A stretch of 64,000 bases of DNA from Tomocerus qinae (lineage: Eukaryota > Arthropoda > Collembola > Entomobryomorpha > Tomoceridae), in contig CM034546.1 of assembly GCA_020055645.1 (NCBI GenBank), forward strand, positions 96,100,001-96,164,000, written 5' to 3'. Positions 39,993 through 51,069 of this stretch are shown piece after piece. The first letter of the stretch is position 1, and each line of letters opens with the position of its first letter. The notes below the pieces were generated by a model. That model saw nothing but the letters and a program-made list of their open reading frames with translations, ran no database searches and was not told the DNA's origin. Both the position numbers and the translations under genes were made by a program.

Positions 39993-40159
39993 ACCTGTTT
40001 TATACTTCTCACTTTTACTTCACTTTCAAGTTTTGTGACGTCACTACAGTTAATTTGTAATTAGCAAAAATATGTTTCCAATTTGGTTTCCATCCTAATG
40101 ACGTCATTTTGACGTCACTAAACGTGAAAGTGAAGTTAAAGTGAGAAGTATAAAACAGG
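39993..40159. repeat. Fold-back MITE with three CRE (TGACGTCA) sites
   Basis: The left arm begins ACCTGTTTTATACTTCTCAC and the right arm ends with its complement (GTGAGAAGTATAAAACAGG). The arms are about 52 bases with few mismatches. Perfect 8-bp TGACGTCA cores occur at 40036-40043, 40099-40106 and 40110-40117. This is the consensus bound by CREB/ATF factors in animals. It lies 3' of SDHC, between it and the coiled-coil gene. Function is inferred from motif only. Confidence 0.7.
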
Positions 40160-40708
40160 CAATAATCTTGGTAACTTGTTAGATAAAAGGTTATATATCA
40201 AGAAAACTTTAAAATTAATTCGCTTTATAGGATAAATACAATAGTAACAACGCATTCAATGATGTCAATGATGTTTTTTACATTTTAATTTATTGCACTT
40301 ACAAAATATTTTTAATTTTTAAAAACACGATAATTGTAACTAAAAGAAAGGGGATTTCCTAATTCCTAATAAGAACTAAGAAATATATTTACATTCAGCT
40401 TTTCTAAGCTGCAGGAAACTAAGTACTTAAAACATGACGTCTAGTTCCCATTTACATTTTATTTATACCATAATTATGTTACACACAAATCCCTACAAAA
40501 TTAAAATTAAGTACCAATACCAATATTTAAGTTGTAGATTTAAGTTTGTCTTAGTACTCACAGTTCCGTATGCTATTAAATAACTAACACTAGTTTTATG
40601 AAACAATAGTTTAATATACCGTTAAGTCCTAAATATAATACGTATATGGTTAATTGAGTCTGACATCTTTCTACGGTCTACTTCATCGAATTCCTACGTT
40701 AGTGAAAG

Positions 40709-41331
40709 TTAGAACTGCTCACTTTTTCCGCTGTAAAACGAAAGATTGCCATTTATATTCTTGGAGTCCTGATATAAATTCTTCGATTTAGTTTTATCAC
40801 TTACGATCTTGGGCTTCGATTCTGATTTCAAAGAGTTGAAATTGAGATTGTTTGAAGAACATTTCGTTTTACTTGCTTTATTATTACCCTGGGAATTGCT
40901 GCTTTTTGTATGGTTGGAATTCTGGGTCTGTGTTACTATTTTTACACCATCTTCGGTAAATGCTGATGGAGAGATTTTAGTGATAGGGGGGTTGTCCTTG
41001 ATTTGTTCCAACTCAAGTCTCCACTGATCACCAACTTCATCCAGCTTTTGAAGTAGTCTCATTCTCAACTTACGAGCTTTCCGTAAATTGTGCTTTGATT
41101 GCAGGATTTTATGTGCTATCATTTCATTTTCCTAAAATTAGTCACAAAAGGAAAATGTAAAATAGTAAATCTAACTCTAATAAATAGAAGGTATCAATAC
41201 TCATTCTGCAAAATTTCAACCATTCAAATATATAGTACCGATATGATATATAATACCTTTTGCAGTTTTTCACAACAAGCTGATAAAAGGTTGAATTTTG
41301 CTTTATATTTATCATCGATTCGTTCCACCAT
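40709..41331 (-). CDS. Small coiled-coil protein resembling INO80 subunit TFPT
   Basis: Two exons on the minus strand, 41331-41257 and 41131-40709, joining to 165 residues. Residues 1 to about 70 form one helical, coiled-coil-like segment. Its pattern (KYKAKFNLLSACCEKLQ, KENEMI, then LRKARKLRMRLLQKLDEVGD and QWR) matches, position by position, the conserved core of TFPT/INO80F as I remember it: KY-x-A, a cysteine-glutamate, NE, repeated arginines, then R-x-LD-x2-GD-x-R. Residues about 80-165 are low-complexity (Ser, Asn, Lys), probably disordered. If correct, it is a nuclear subunit of the INO80 chromatin remodeller. Alternative: an unrelated coiled-coil protein. It faces away from UPF3; an AATAAA on the minus strand at 40463-40458 may end it. 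Confidence 0.6.
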
Positions 41332-43615
41332 TGTTCCTTTTTATTTATTTAATTTTTGGTGAGGTTTCACCTGAAAATGTAAATATTGACAATGCATGCA
41401 TATTAAGAATGTTAAATGCATATTAAAAGGTAAATCACCACAAGCTATACAAATTGCCTTTTTCATCTACAATTCCTCACATAAACATGTGTAAATATTT
41501 TCGATGGAACTAAATGAACTGGGTGTTTACTAAGAAATTTAATTAAATTGTAGGCGGGCAAAGACAGGTTTCTGAAAACATCATTGGCCTTTTATGCATT
41601 TAAAATAGGTAATAATAGTCAAGTCATACTATATGAGATCATGGTTACATTGTAAGTAGTCTTTTCTAACTTTATTTTCTGTCCATGATACAGCTTTCTT
41701 CAATTTTCTTTGAGCTTAGTCTATGTGTAAATTGTGTAATGAGAATAATGTTTCATAATGGTGAAAGTATACTATAGATAGAATATGAAAATCCACTTTC
41801 AACTTTATAATTATAAATAACAAAATACAAACACACATTTTTCATACATCATTTAACTTTTATGAAAGGAAGGAGGTTAAAAACTGTTCATACTTCAAAT
41901 AATTATACGTCTTACCATGAACAATGAATGAATCCGCAATAATAATATTTGAAATGTACTTAGTTTTTTTGGTGAGGGTGAAGGGATGAGGGATATTATT
42001 TTATAACTGTTGACTGTCTGTTGTGTTATACTTATAGTTGACTGATCAGTGATCACCATTGATCTTGATAACTGATTATTTACTAACTGTTTACGACTTT
42101 CGACGTGGTTCTATCGTAACACCTTAACAGATTAATAATCGATGAATCGATCAGATCGTAATGAATGCTGAAAATAATTGCAATGTGTCAGCCTGTAATT
42201 GTGTAATTTGTTTTGATATTGGTTTGTAGTTTAATAAACTATTTATTTCTTATTAATTTTGTTCTACTCACTTAGGTTTACTTTACCCACGTAAATTCGC
42301 CAAACCAAGGTCCACGTTCACCAGTGATAAGTAGTTGAACTGAAGTGAAAGAAAAGTATTGTATCAAGTAAAAACCAAGCAGCGCGAAGAATTGTATTTC
42401 GTTTGACGAAGATTATCTAAGACTCAGACTAGGACAGCACATAATACGTACGATACATCTGCTTTTGTGATTCAAATCAAATTAATTGATCACTTTTCAA
42501 TAATTTAGCCAGTAATAGCCAACCTAAAACCCAACAACAAGTCTATAAAACAGAAGGCAGAAATAATCCATCCCAAAAAAGGTCAGTGTTCCAGTGAGTA
42601 ATCCCAATATAATGTTCTCTAAATAATTAAATTTTAAGTTGATTTTCAAAATCTTTTACTATCTATTTATACATACGTGTAAGTAAAAAATTAAAAGTAC
42701 ATAACATTTTTTTGGCTTTTTTGCTTATGCTAGGTAAGCTAATTAAGAGATCAGTCATCAGTTGGGAGTACTTCGAATTCGAAGTCGAAAAGTCAGATCA
42801 GATTGATATTTTTATTCTCGATTTTTCCAACGCGCTTTGACAAGGCTAACTGGCGACAAGGCCAAAGGCTGGGTTGGGTATCATCGAAATTGGATTTTCC
42901 CAAACGATTTTGACGAATTTCCTTTAGGATTTCGTGACGATTGCTATGCGTGTCATGGAAATCAATCCGAATTCCTATTGCATTGTCCATAATTTTATTA
43001 AGTATGTGTGTGTGTGAAAAAATCCAGTTTTTTGTCAATGTGGGCAAAATCGTCACGTTTGACGTTGTAAGGGGGAGTCATGTCAACTGTAGACGTCCGT
43101 GGGATTTTTCATTCGGAGATTTGCCTAGTAGTAACCCTTTGTTATCATCCCCTTAGGTGGCCACGGTCAGACACGCACGAGTATCAGAATATGAAATAGA
43201 GCAACGTGTTGTAATAAAATATAAAAATAACTAATAATAAAGTATCTATTTGATCTGTACAAGCGTCGAGCGTACTGACCACTTGATCGTTAATCAGTAA
43301 TTAAATCGGAAATGATCATTGTTTTTGATCCTTTATTTATTACGCACTCAAAGCTTTACTCATAGTATAAAGAGAAAGTATACACAGATAAAATGGCTCA
43401 TGTAGGTTGGTTGAGCAAAATTACTGTTTTTCATTTATATTGTGTTTGAATGTTTTGAGGTTACAGTTATAGGTGGTCCTGGTCGTGGTTATATCCTAGT
43501 TAAATGATTGTAACATTGTGCTTGTACTGAATCTGAAATACTTTTTGTATTTTGTAGGGAGAAGAATCGCAGACTAAGTCAAGGACTCTAATGATATTGT
43601 AGTCGTAATTCATAT
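41332..43615. promoter_or_regulatory. Divergent region between the coiled-coil gene and UPF3
   Basis: 2.3 kb without a coding exon that I recognise. A TATAAA at 42544-42549, followed about 45 bases later by a donor-like CCA|GTGAGT (42594), and a strong acceptor TTTTGTAG before 43558, suggest that UPF3 mRNA has a short non-coding first exon spliced to the exon holding its start codon. This is inference from motifs. Confidence 0.4.
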
Positions 43616-46392
43616 ATGGAACTAGAAACTATTTTCGAAAATGGCCATCATGACGAATTGGACCTGGACAAAGTGTCACCTCCCTGGTCATTTGGTGAAT
43701 GGAAAGATATGTCTCTTGCAGAGGATGAGCTTTTCAATCACTACTGTGATCCTCCTAGGCCCTTAACTCCTCTTCCAGCGGATGCAGAAAGGGAATTTGA
43801 AGACGAAGAAGAATGGGACGAAGTAGTGTCTGCTCCATTGTTGTATTCACTTTATGTCCTAAATTTATTAGGAGACGAAACCAGTTCTCGCAAGGAAGAT
43901 TCGGGCAGTCGGATAGAAAACGATGGTTCAAAAAAGAAGAAAAAGAAAAAAAAGCCTAGAAGCCAAACAAAAGTAAGTTGTCAGCTATATTGGTGAGAAA
44001 CTAATTTTATTTAATGCTAGAACACTTTAGATGAAACTGGTTTTGGAATGAAAAGAAGGCATGTTTTTCATTTCCTGTATACTAATTAAATGATTCGTCT
44101 TTATTGTTACTTTTAATTCGCGTATCCCGTCACTGTTCTTAAAGTAACCAATCCATATTTAAACTTAAGTAACTGCGTGTGCAACGGTACAACTTTTAAA
44201 TTATTGTAGTTGGTAGTTGAAATTGTGACTAATCCTAATTATGATTATTATCTAGGTCATACTTCGTCGACTTCCACCTACAATGACCGAAGGAGAGTTT
44301 ACAGCAATAATGTCACCATTACCTCCGTACAACTATTTCCACTTCTGTAAAGCTGACAAAGCCAGAGGTTCATTTCTTATATTAACTGTTTAGAAATTAC
44401 TTAGTTCATACGTTCTCAACAAACAACTTACTGATTTTATATTCTAAGGTGTCCATGAAAGAACGTACGTGATTTTTAACTTCATAAGCGAGTTGGACGC
44501 TCACGATTTTATCGAACGCTACCACGATTGTATATTTTACGATAGCAAAGGAAACGAGTATATATCAGTTTGTCATTTAGCTCCAAGCCAGAGCATTCCT
44601 AAAGAAAATGAAAAGAAAGATGCTGTCGTTGGAACAATGAAGGAAAGTGAATCATACAAGAATTTCATGGCTACCTATGAAGAGTCTCCTGAAACTTTGT
44701 TTGCAATTCCTGTTAATGCAAATGGTCCAATAACTCCTGAAATGATGGCAGAAGAATTGGAAATGAGACCAAAACATGGTACGTAATTAAATTATTGTTT
44801 TTAGAAAGTAATGAAAAATATTTGTTTATAAATATTGGGAATCATAAAACTTCTTTTAGGACCTGAGTCAACTCCGCTGTTAGATTTCATCCGAGAAAAT
44901 AATTCCAAACATAAGCACAGCCCTTTGACCAACTTTAAAGATGCAGCCTTTTCAAAAAAGTCCTCAATGGACAAAATGCGAACTATTAAAAAGGTATCAA
45001 TTATCCTTATTACTCCTCCTCCCAAGAGCTTTATAATACTGAACAAAACTTGATAATATTATAATTTCAACTGTGTGTACTAGAATTTGTTTATATCATT
45101 TTATGTCACCGTTTCAATATGTTCATTAATGAATTGTAGTTGGACAAAAGAAAAGAGCGTCGAGATAGAGAGCGCAAGGAAAAGAAAGAGAAAGATGTTA
45201 AAAGCAAAAAAATTAAACCAGGAGGAAAGTCTTACGAGGATAGAAAGTATGAACAATCGTCGAATGGTGTTAGAGAACAGGTATTTTTGAAATTCTGATC
45301 AAAAACTAAATTCCCTATTTACTTCTATTTGGAATTGTTTTAAAAGCCAAATAAAATAAATATACGCATGTTATATATATTAATTTGTCCTAACTGTAGG
45401 ATTCAAGTGGACCATCAAGCAAATCGGAATCAATCGAAGCTTCAACCAGTGCAAAGTCAAGCAATCCTAGTATTACAAGTGCTAGTAAAGAAAACGGAGA
45501 GAAGGTGACATCAGAAACCAATACGTCGAGAGAATCAAAGTTTGGTAAAGACATGAAGCCAAAGGTGTATTCAGACAAGAAGCCTCGTACTTTTAACAAA
45601 GGATCAGAATTTCCTGGTAAAGTGAAGGATAAAACTCGTTGGTCTAAAAACAGTGGACTTAGGACTCATTATGACGACAGACCATTTGATAAGAAGTCTA
45701 GCAGAAGCTCAAAACCTGGAGACAAGCAAAGAAGACCGTCCTTAGAAAAGGAAGGAAATATTAAAACTTCAACTGCCGAAACAGGTGAAGGAAACTCAGG
45801 AAATCGTTCAAACCCTAATGATAATGACTCAAGTAAACCAAAAGCTACAAGTGATAATAAACCTGCTGAGTCTAGCCACAGAGATACTTCAGAAAGTGGA
45901 AAGCCGGAGAATTCCATCGACCCTTCAGGATCAGCCGGAAAGAAAGTTGTAATTAAAAAAGTTATCAAAAAGGTGAGAAAAGTTAGAGCAGATGACAATG
46001 AATTACAGTCGAAACCTAACGATGAAAATTCCACTACTAATTCGTCCGTCCCCAAGAAGCTCTCGTCTGCAAAAAAGTATACATCGTCTTACAAGCCGAA
46101 AGAAGACACTCGTACTAATAACAGTAGTAGGAGTAGCGGCGCTGGCAATTCTAAAGAACAGCATGTGGAATCTGCTGCTCCCTTGAGAAATCCTGTTTCG
46201 GATAGAAATGACTGCAATAAAGAAGTAATTGCTTCAAATAGCTCAAAAGAAAAAGAAAAACGGGTTCGCAAAGGACGCCCTGATTTACAAATTTATCGAC
46301 CAGGCAGTTTGCGGTCTTCTACTTCTACCAAACCTAGCGATTCGAATGCGAATGAAAGCAAAAGTGGCGACCCTCCCAAAAATGAAAAATGA
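43616..46392 (+). CDS. Upf3: Regulator of nonsense transcripts UPF3
   Basis: Six exons: 43616-43972, 44256-44367, 44449-44778, 44860-44993, 45140-45280 and 45400-46392, joining to 688 residues. A TGA in frame upstream of the ATG supports the start. The RRM-like UPF2-binding domain begins with KVILRRLPPTMTEGEF (residues 119-134) and continues with NYFHFCKADKARG, TYVIFNF and the IFYDSKGNEY strand. A Lys/Arg/Glu-rich segment follows (about 312-355), then a long Ser/Lys-rich disordered tail, and finally the exon-junction-complex-binding motif GRPDLQIYRPGS (650-661). UPF3 links the exon junction complex to UPF2/UPF1 in nonsense-mediated mRNA decay and shuttles between nucleus and cytoplasm. Odd: exon 1 adds 119 residues, acidic and ending in a run of eight lysines, before the RRM; family members I know begin close to the RRM. 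Confidence 0.92.
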
Positions 46393-46508
46393 ATATAGAC
46401 TTTTGATTTGCAGTAAGGGGTATATTATAATTACAATTCGAGCGAATAATGTACTAGTACCTGTACTGCTATCCAAATCGACCGAAAACTGATATCAGTC
46501 ACGATGAA

Positions 46509-46574
46509 TTTATTATAATGATTGCTTTGTCAGGGAGTTTTACCTTACATTGGTAAGGCAATGGAGAATTTATT
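46509..46574 (-). terminator. Two candidate polyadenylation signals of the lipocalin gene
   Basis: TTTATT on the plus strand (AATAAA on the minus strand) at 46569-46574 and 46509-46514, 20-90 bases past the lipocalin stop. They sit in the 203-bp gap shared with the convergent UPF3 3' end. Confidence 0.45.
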
Positions 46575-46594
46575 GTAACAGATAAAATGTAATT

Positions 46595-47621
46595 TTAATC
46601 GTATAAAAGTTCTCCATCTTCTTCAAATGGTTCTTGCGTGGAAGTGGAGAGGTTAACCACTGGATCTGGAGAAAGTTCATTGTTTTCCTCGTCATAAACT
46701 TGCTCTTCTCCAAAACAATTGGTTTGATTAACAGGGAACAAATATTCTAAATGTACGTCGTATTGTCCGATTTTCTCACGTAAATATGCCGTTGTCAATT
46801 TATCAAGTCTAGGATTCCGGCTCAAAACGAAGGTTGAGAGGAATTTCTTCTCGGATTCAGAATCAGCACAATGGAGAATTATCAACCAATTGGTATAGTC
46901 TGTATCAATTACATCTGTATTGTAAACTCCTTTATCTGAAATTTTCACAATCGTTTTTGTTATATATCAGTGTTAATTTCAACCGGCAATAAAAGATGGA
47001 ATTCAGAAGAGAACGTTTTTTTTTAAAGTTACAATCATCTTCAGTATGTCGCCAATGCTCCGGTCGCCGCGGATCTGGTATCTGCCATGTCATATTTCCT
47101 GTTTGGGCTTCTTGGTCAGGGTCATTAGCATATCTATGGCATTTTATACACCAAAACCTTGTCAAAATGGTTTTATTTATTAGTTTTAGCTTTAATACAC
47201 TGTTAAGTGGTTCAAATTTACACATAAGTCAGCTTCATTCTCATGTCCATATTTCCTCTAGATAATCCAAATTCTGCTCTCATGCAGAGGTAAGTGATCG
47301 CTTCTTCTGAACTTGAATAATGCTGCACAACATACCATCTTCCCAACATCTGTAAATAATCTCGGATAAGAAGAGGCATTGAAATCCAAGTAAAGACGCA
47401 AAAAATTTTCATTAATTCAATGTGTTTTATAAATTCTAATCCAATTATAAATTGATAAAGATCGATTGGTTTTCAATCTTATTATCACCTACCGCAAATA
47501 TGTCAAAGTTTGGCATGGGTCTGACTTCAGGACAGGAATCACGACGAAAAGTAGATGCGGTGTTCGTTAGCATAAACAAAATGCTAAACACTTTGAGACT
47601 AAACTGAGTAAAATTTACCAT
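46595..47621 (-). CDS. Secreted apolipoprotein D-like lipocalin
   Basis: Four exons on the minus strand: 47621-47493, 47349-47222, 47133-47033 and 46935-46595, giving 232 residues. Residues 1-23 are a signal peptide. Lipocalin motif 1 is split by intron 1: CPEVRPMPNFDIFA then MLGRWYVVQ (Trp48 is the conserved tryptophan). The second motif is TDYTNWLIILHC (131-142), and the third is SRNPRLDK. The four cysteines C30, C142, one in YLCMRAEF and one in NQTNCF match the usual two disulfides. The family carries small hydrophobic ligands (lipids, pigments, haem-like molecules) outside cells; the CPxV start resembles Drosophila Karl, a resemblance only. Odd: an acidic tail of about 40 residues (EEQVYDEENNE ... 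EEDGELLYD). An earlier in-frame ATG exists, but the signal peptide favours this one. UPF3 ends 203 bases away, convergent. Confidence 0.9.
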
Positions 47622-48948
47622 TGCATATAAACACTTGGTAATCATTATGCTGCAGCTTTTGGGAAAATCGCAAAGTTCTTTAAGAATTGATCCAAATGCC
47701 CACTTTTTATGTGTAGTAACAGGTTCAGAGCACAAAAAAATTGGTATAAACTGGCGACATAAGTATTACTAAAATATCCAAGGGCCCGGCCAGTAAAATA
47801 TTTACAGCCGAAATGATGACGGTATTCTGTTGTGTTTTTGTTTTGATGTGTGATCGGCTCAAATTTGCGAAGGCGAAAAGTAGATGTGCGAAAACAGCTT
47901 AATTTAATTTACTTAATAATAAAAACAACTAAATAATTGTAACAACAAAGGGCATATATGCCTGCCTACGCCTATAAGAACTTTATACAGATGTAATATT
48001 ACAAGATTTATGCACGTAAAAGATATAGAAATGGTTTCGTACTTTTTGCAACTTTATTGGTTTTCCCAAATTTTGTTGATGAGTGGAGTCCTTTTTATTG
48101 TTCTCATTTGTACATACATAATATTATTGTACTTAGTATGTTTAAGTGATCTATATGTCTGTATATAAGATACATTCATTTCTTCATTCCTTCACATTCA
48201 AATCACACTTCTCGCAAACTGTGATAACATAATATCAGTGTGGACAAAGACGAGTTTTTGGTGGAGTTGGAGCGAGCTATCATTCACTTCCTGTTTCCGT
48301 TTCCTCTGGCAATGACAAAGTCCCAGAGTAAAGATTACATTGTTCTTCTATCGAAAAACGACAGTTTGCATTTCACTATCGACTACCGCAAAATACTACA
48401 TTTACGTATAGTGCGACAGTCATCTACACCCTCATTATGTATTACTTTACTTCTAGTATATTTTTAGCCAATTGAACAAACACAGTATACAGTCTTTTCT
48501 ATACCTAATCAATAATTTTAAATTGTTTTACATACTTTATTAGTGCAATAACTAATCAAGAATTTGGCATACTGGTTTTGTTCTAGTAATACTATTATAT
48601 GTACATTTATGTGGTAAAAAAATACGAACCCGGAAGAAGCAAATCTATAAGATTTCAAAGCTAAACAATTTGGGTTTTAGATAAGCATTTTACCATCATT
48701 GACCACAACAATTAAATTACTGTGATTCGTCTTTCTAATAAACATGTACACATAGGTCTCATCTTATTAATCGCTTTCACTTTTCATGGCCTTATCAATA
48801 AATATTCTTTCTATGAGAAATAAACATTATAAGGACAAGGATAACCCACCATATAAAACATTATTACAAAGATCTTCCACTCTACACTTACACATTGGCC
48901 TCCGGAGTCAGGAGTTTAACAACTATGGAATAATGCATTTACCCGTCA
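47622..48948. other. Intergenic, no gene recognised
   Basis: Promoter side of the lipocalin gene and the far 3' side of the cysteine-rich secreted protein gene. The longest open stretch (48240-48467, plus strand) begins at a GTG, has no recognisable similarity and no intron-exon support, so I do not call it. Confidence 0.4.
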
Positions 48949-48992
48949 TTTATTGGGTCAACGAACAACGTCGCTTGTAGAGAACTGGTACA

Positions 48993-50114
48993 TTAAGTTA
49001 ATAATGGTCCTAGTAATAGTTTGAAAGCATCGGACAGATCCCATTCCATCGAAGAAGGTTTCTGTACAGACTGCACAGGCGATGTCGACACACTTGGTAC
49101 TTTTGGTGTTGACAGACCCTGCAGTACTATCTTTACCGATCTGAGTTCCACGAAGAAATAATGGTTCGAAATGCCCATGTCAAGACTACCACAAGCCAAA
49201 AAATCGTCTTTAACAATCGGGTCCCTTAGAACTTGTATCTTTCTTTCACTGTAATTATAGATTCTATACTCAAATAAAATGCAATCAGACTTACATGAAA
49301 TCCAATACTCCAGTGATATTTGCAGGGGCGGTCCACTCCTTCAGTACCCAGGTTAGGCTTTTCGTTTTATTTGTCAATCCGTCGGAATAAAACAGGTAGG
49401 AATGGCAATTTGCAGTCAAACTCTGAAAATTGATGCGGAACTAAAGCTTTTACGATCAACCAAGATATAAAAAATGTATATAATCAATAGAAAATTGTTT
49501 TCATTTGCAACTTACAACATAGTACAACGAAACCAAAAAATTGAAAAATTCACGGTGCTTACCGATATGGAACCTTTTCTACAAGTATAAAGTAGCACAC
49601 AACGACCGTTTTGAGTTTCTTCCCTAGGAGAAAATGATAAAGATCTTGAACCACCGTTAATTAATTGCTCATAGTTTTTTACATCAAAAATGAAGTTGAT
49701 ATTTTTCCAATTTGTCATATTTCCTTTAACAATGCCTGTAAATGTTTACAAAAGCACTTATATTACTTATATAGATGCTTTGTACGTAGATATCTTTTCA
49801 TTATACATTATATACATCGTAATTATCAATTGTAATAATAAATTGGCACATTTTGCTTCAATTGGAGTGATAATCGCTTCTGTTTTCAACACAGGCCTTT
49901 TGATAGATGAGCAGGATCCACCATTTCCAATCGCCCTCGTTTCGCATGTAATTGATTTGGTATCTTGACAAACATTTAATTGAACTGCAACTTCTTGCTT
50001 ATAAAAAGTGGAGTCTACACAAATGATCTTTGGACCTATCTCTTCAACCTCAAAACTTAAAACTAAAATTAGCAATCTCAAAGAGTAAGATGAATAGTAC
50101 AGCCGAGAAGTCAT
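48993..50114 (-). CDS. Cysteine-rich secreted protein of unknown family
   Basis: Proposed exons on the minus strand: 50114-49850, 49735-49563, 49422-49295 and 49248-48993, joining in phase to 273 residues. Residues 1 to about 22 are a signal peptide (hydrophobic core LRLLILVLSF). About ten cysteines are spread over residues 30-215, and several N-glycosylation sequons (NMT, NKT, NIT) fit an extracellular protein. A segment in exon 3 (SLTWVLKEWTAPANITGVLDF) loosely resembles the last strands of Reeler domains (LTW-x-AP-x-G-x-F), but the first part of that domain is not evident. The C-terminus is a Ser/Pro/Val-rich linker followed by LLLGPLLT. I do not recognise the family. The donor of exon 1 (T|GTGCCA) is poor; it was chosen because it alone keeps both the frame and the last cysteine. 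A minus-strand AATAAA lies at 48954-48949. Confidence 0.62.
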
Positions 50115-51069
50115 GCTATAGATGTTATCATATCCAAAAAATTCCCACTTATTTCCTGATTAACTTAATGAAAAAAGACAATTTTGGGATTAATAAGAAT
50201 TTTGGCTTCATACCTTCTGAACCTGTTTTGCAAAAAATGACGAATCATGATTATACCACGTAGACGGCATGCTTCAGTTTATTTTTTACAATATATACTC
50301 TTTTAATACACTTCATATAGAATGTAAACTGTAATGCAAACAATGCGTCATGAAATTCTAACGATGTCTTTAATGACTTACTTCACAGTCAAAGTTAACC
50401 TTGAAGTGTTTTACTGATTTTAGCAATGACAATGCAGACAGATGATATAAATAAAACAACATCTATTTGTTTTATCTAGTTCCATTCTATTCACAATGGC
50501 TGAGATAGGGACGGCTAATAATACTTTATATACCTTTGCTAAATAAAGAGTCTAATCTCAGAGAGGAAGAAGCAATTTTGTGCAATTTCACAGTGCTAAT
50601 CCTAGTAAATGTACCTAAACCACAAAATAAGTATATACAATACACCACAGTAATTAAAGTACAAGATTATTGGACCTTTATTATTTTTATAATTAATATA
50701 GATAGAAGTAACATTTGTCAAGGCACACTAGGATCAAATTATAGCCAAGTATTAACATTTGTCATCATTCCGTAGACATGTATAATATTATTAATACAAA
50801 CAATCCGTAAACATCTTGGTTATAGTTATAAAAATTCACAACATAATTATGTGAGAAATAATACTCAAAAGAAATACCTAAGGTAATTAACTTGACATAG
50901 AAAAATCCCCCAATGATTAATTATTATATAATTTACATATTAAAAAGCATATGCTTTGTGCAACGGTAATAACAAAAAGAGACTGAAAAGTACGAGTATT
51001 GCATAAGTACTTAACTTTAATGTCGGGTTGGTAGTTGGTGTAGTAGACTAGAACAGAAAGCGTATAAAA
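50115..51069. other. Intergenic between PDCL3 and the secreted-protein gene
   Basis: Holds the 3' UTR of PDCL3 and the promoter of the cysteine-rich secreted-protein gene, both on the minus strand. AT-rich with no further gene that I can support. Confidence 0.45.

Noticed and set aside
45669..46055. 128-residue minus-strand ORF across UPF3 exon 6
   Set aside because: Antisense shadow of the low-complexity Ser/Lys-rich UPF3 tail; no own features.
48240..48467. 75-residue open stretch upstream of the lipocalin gene
   Set aside because: Starts at GTG, no similarity known to me and no convincing splice sites.
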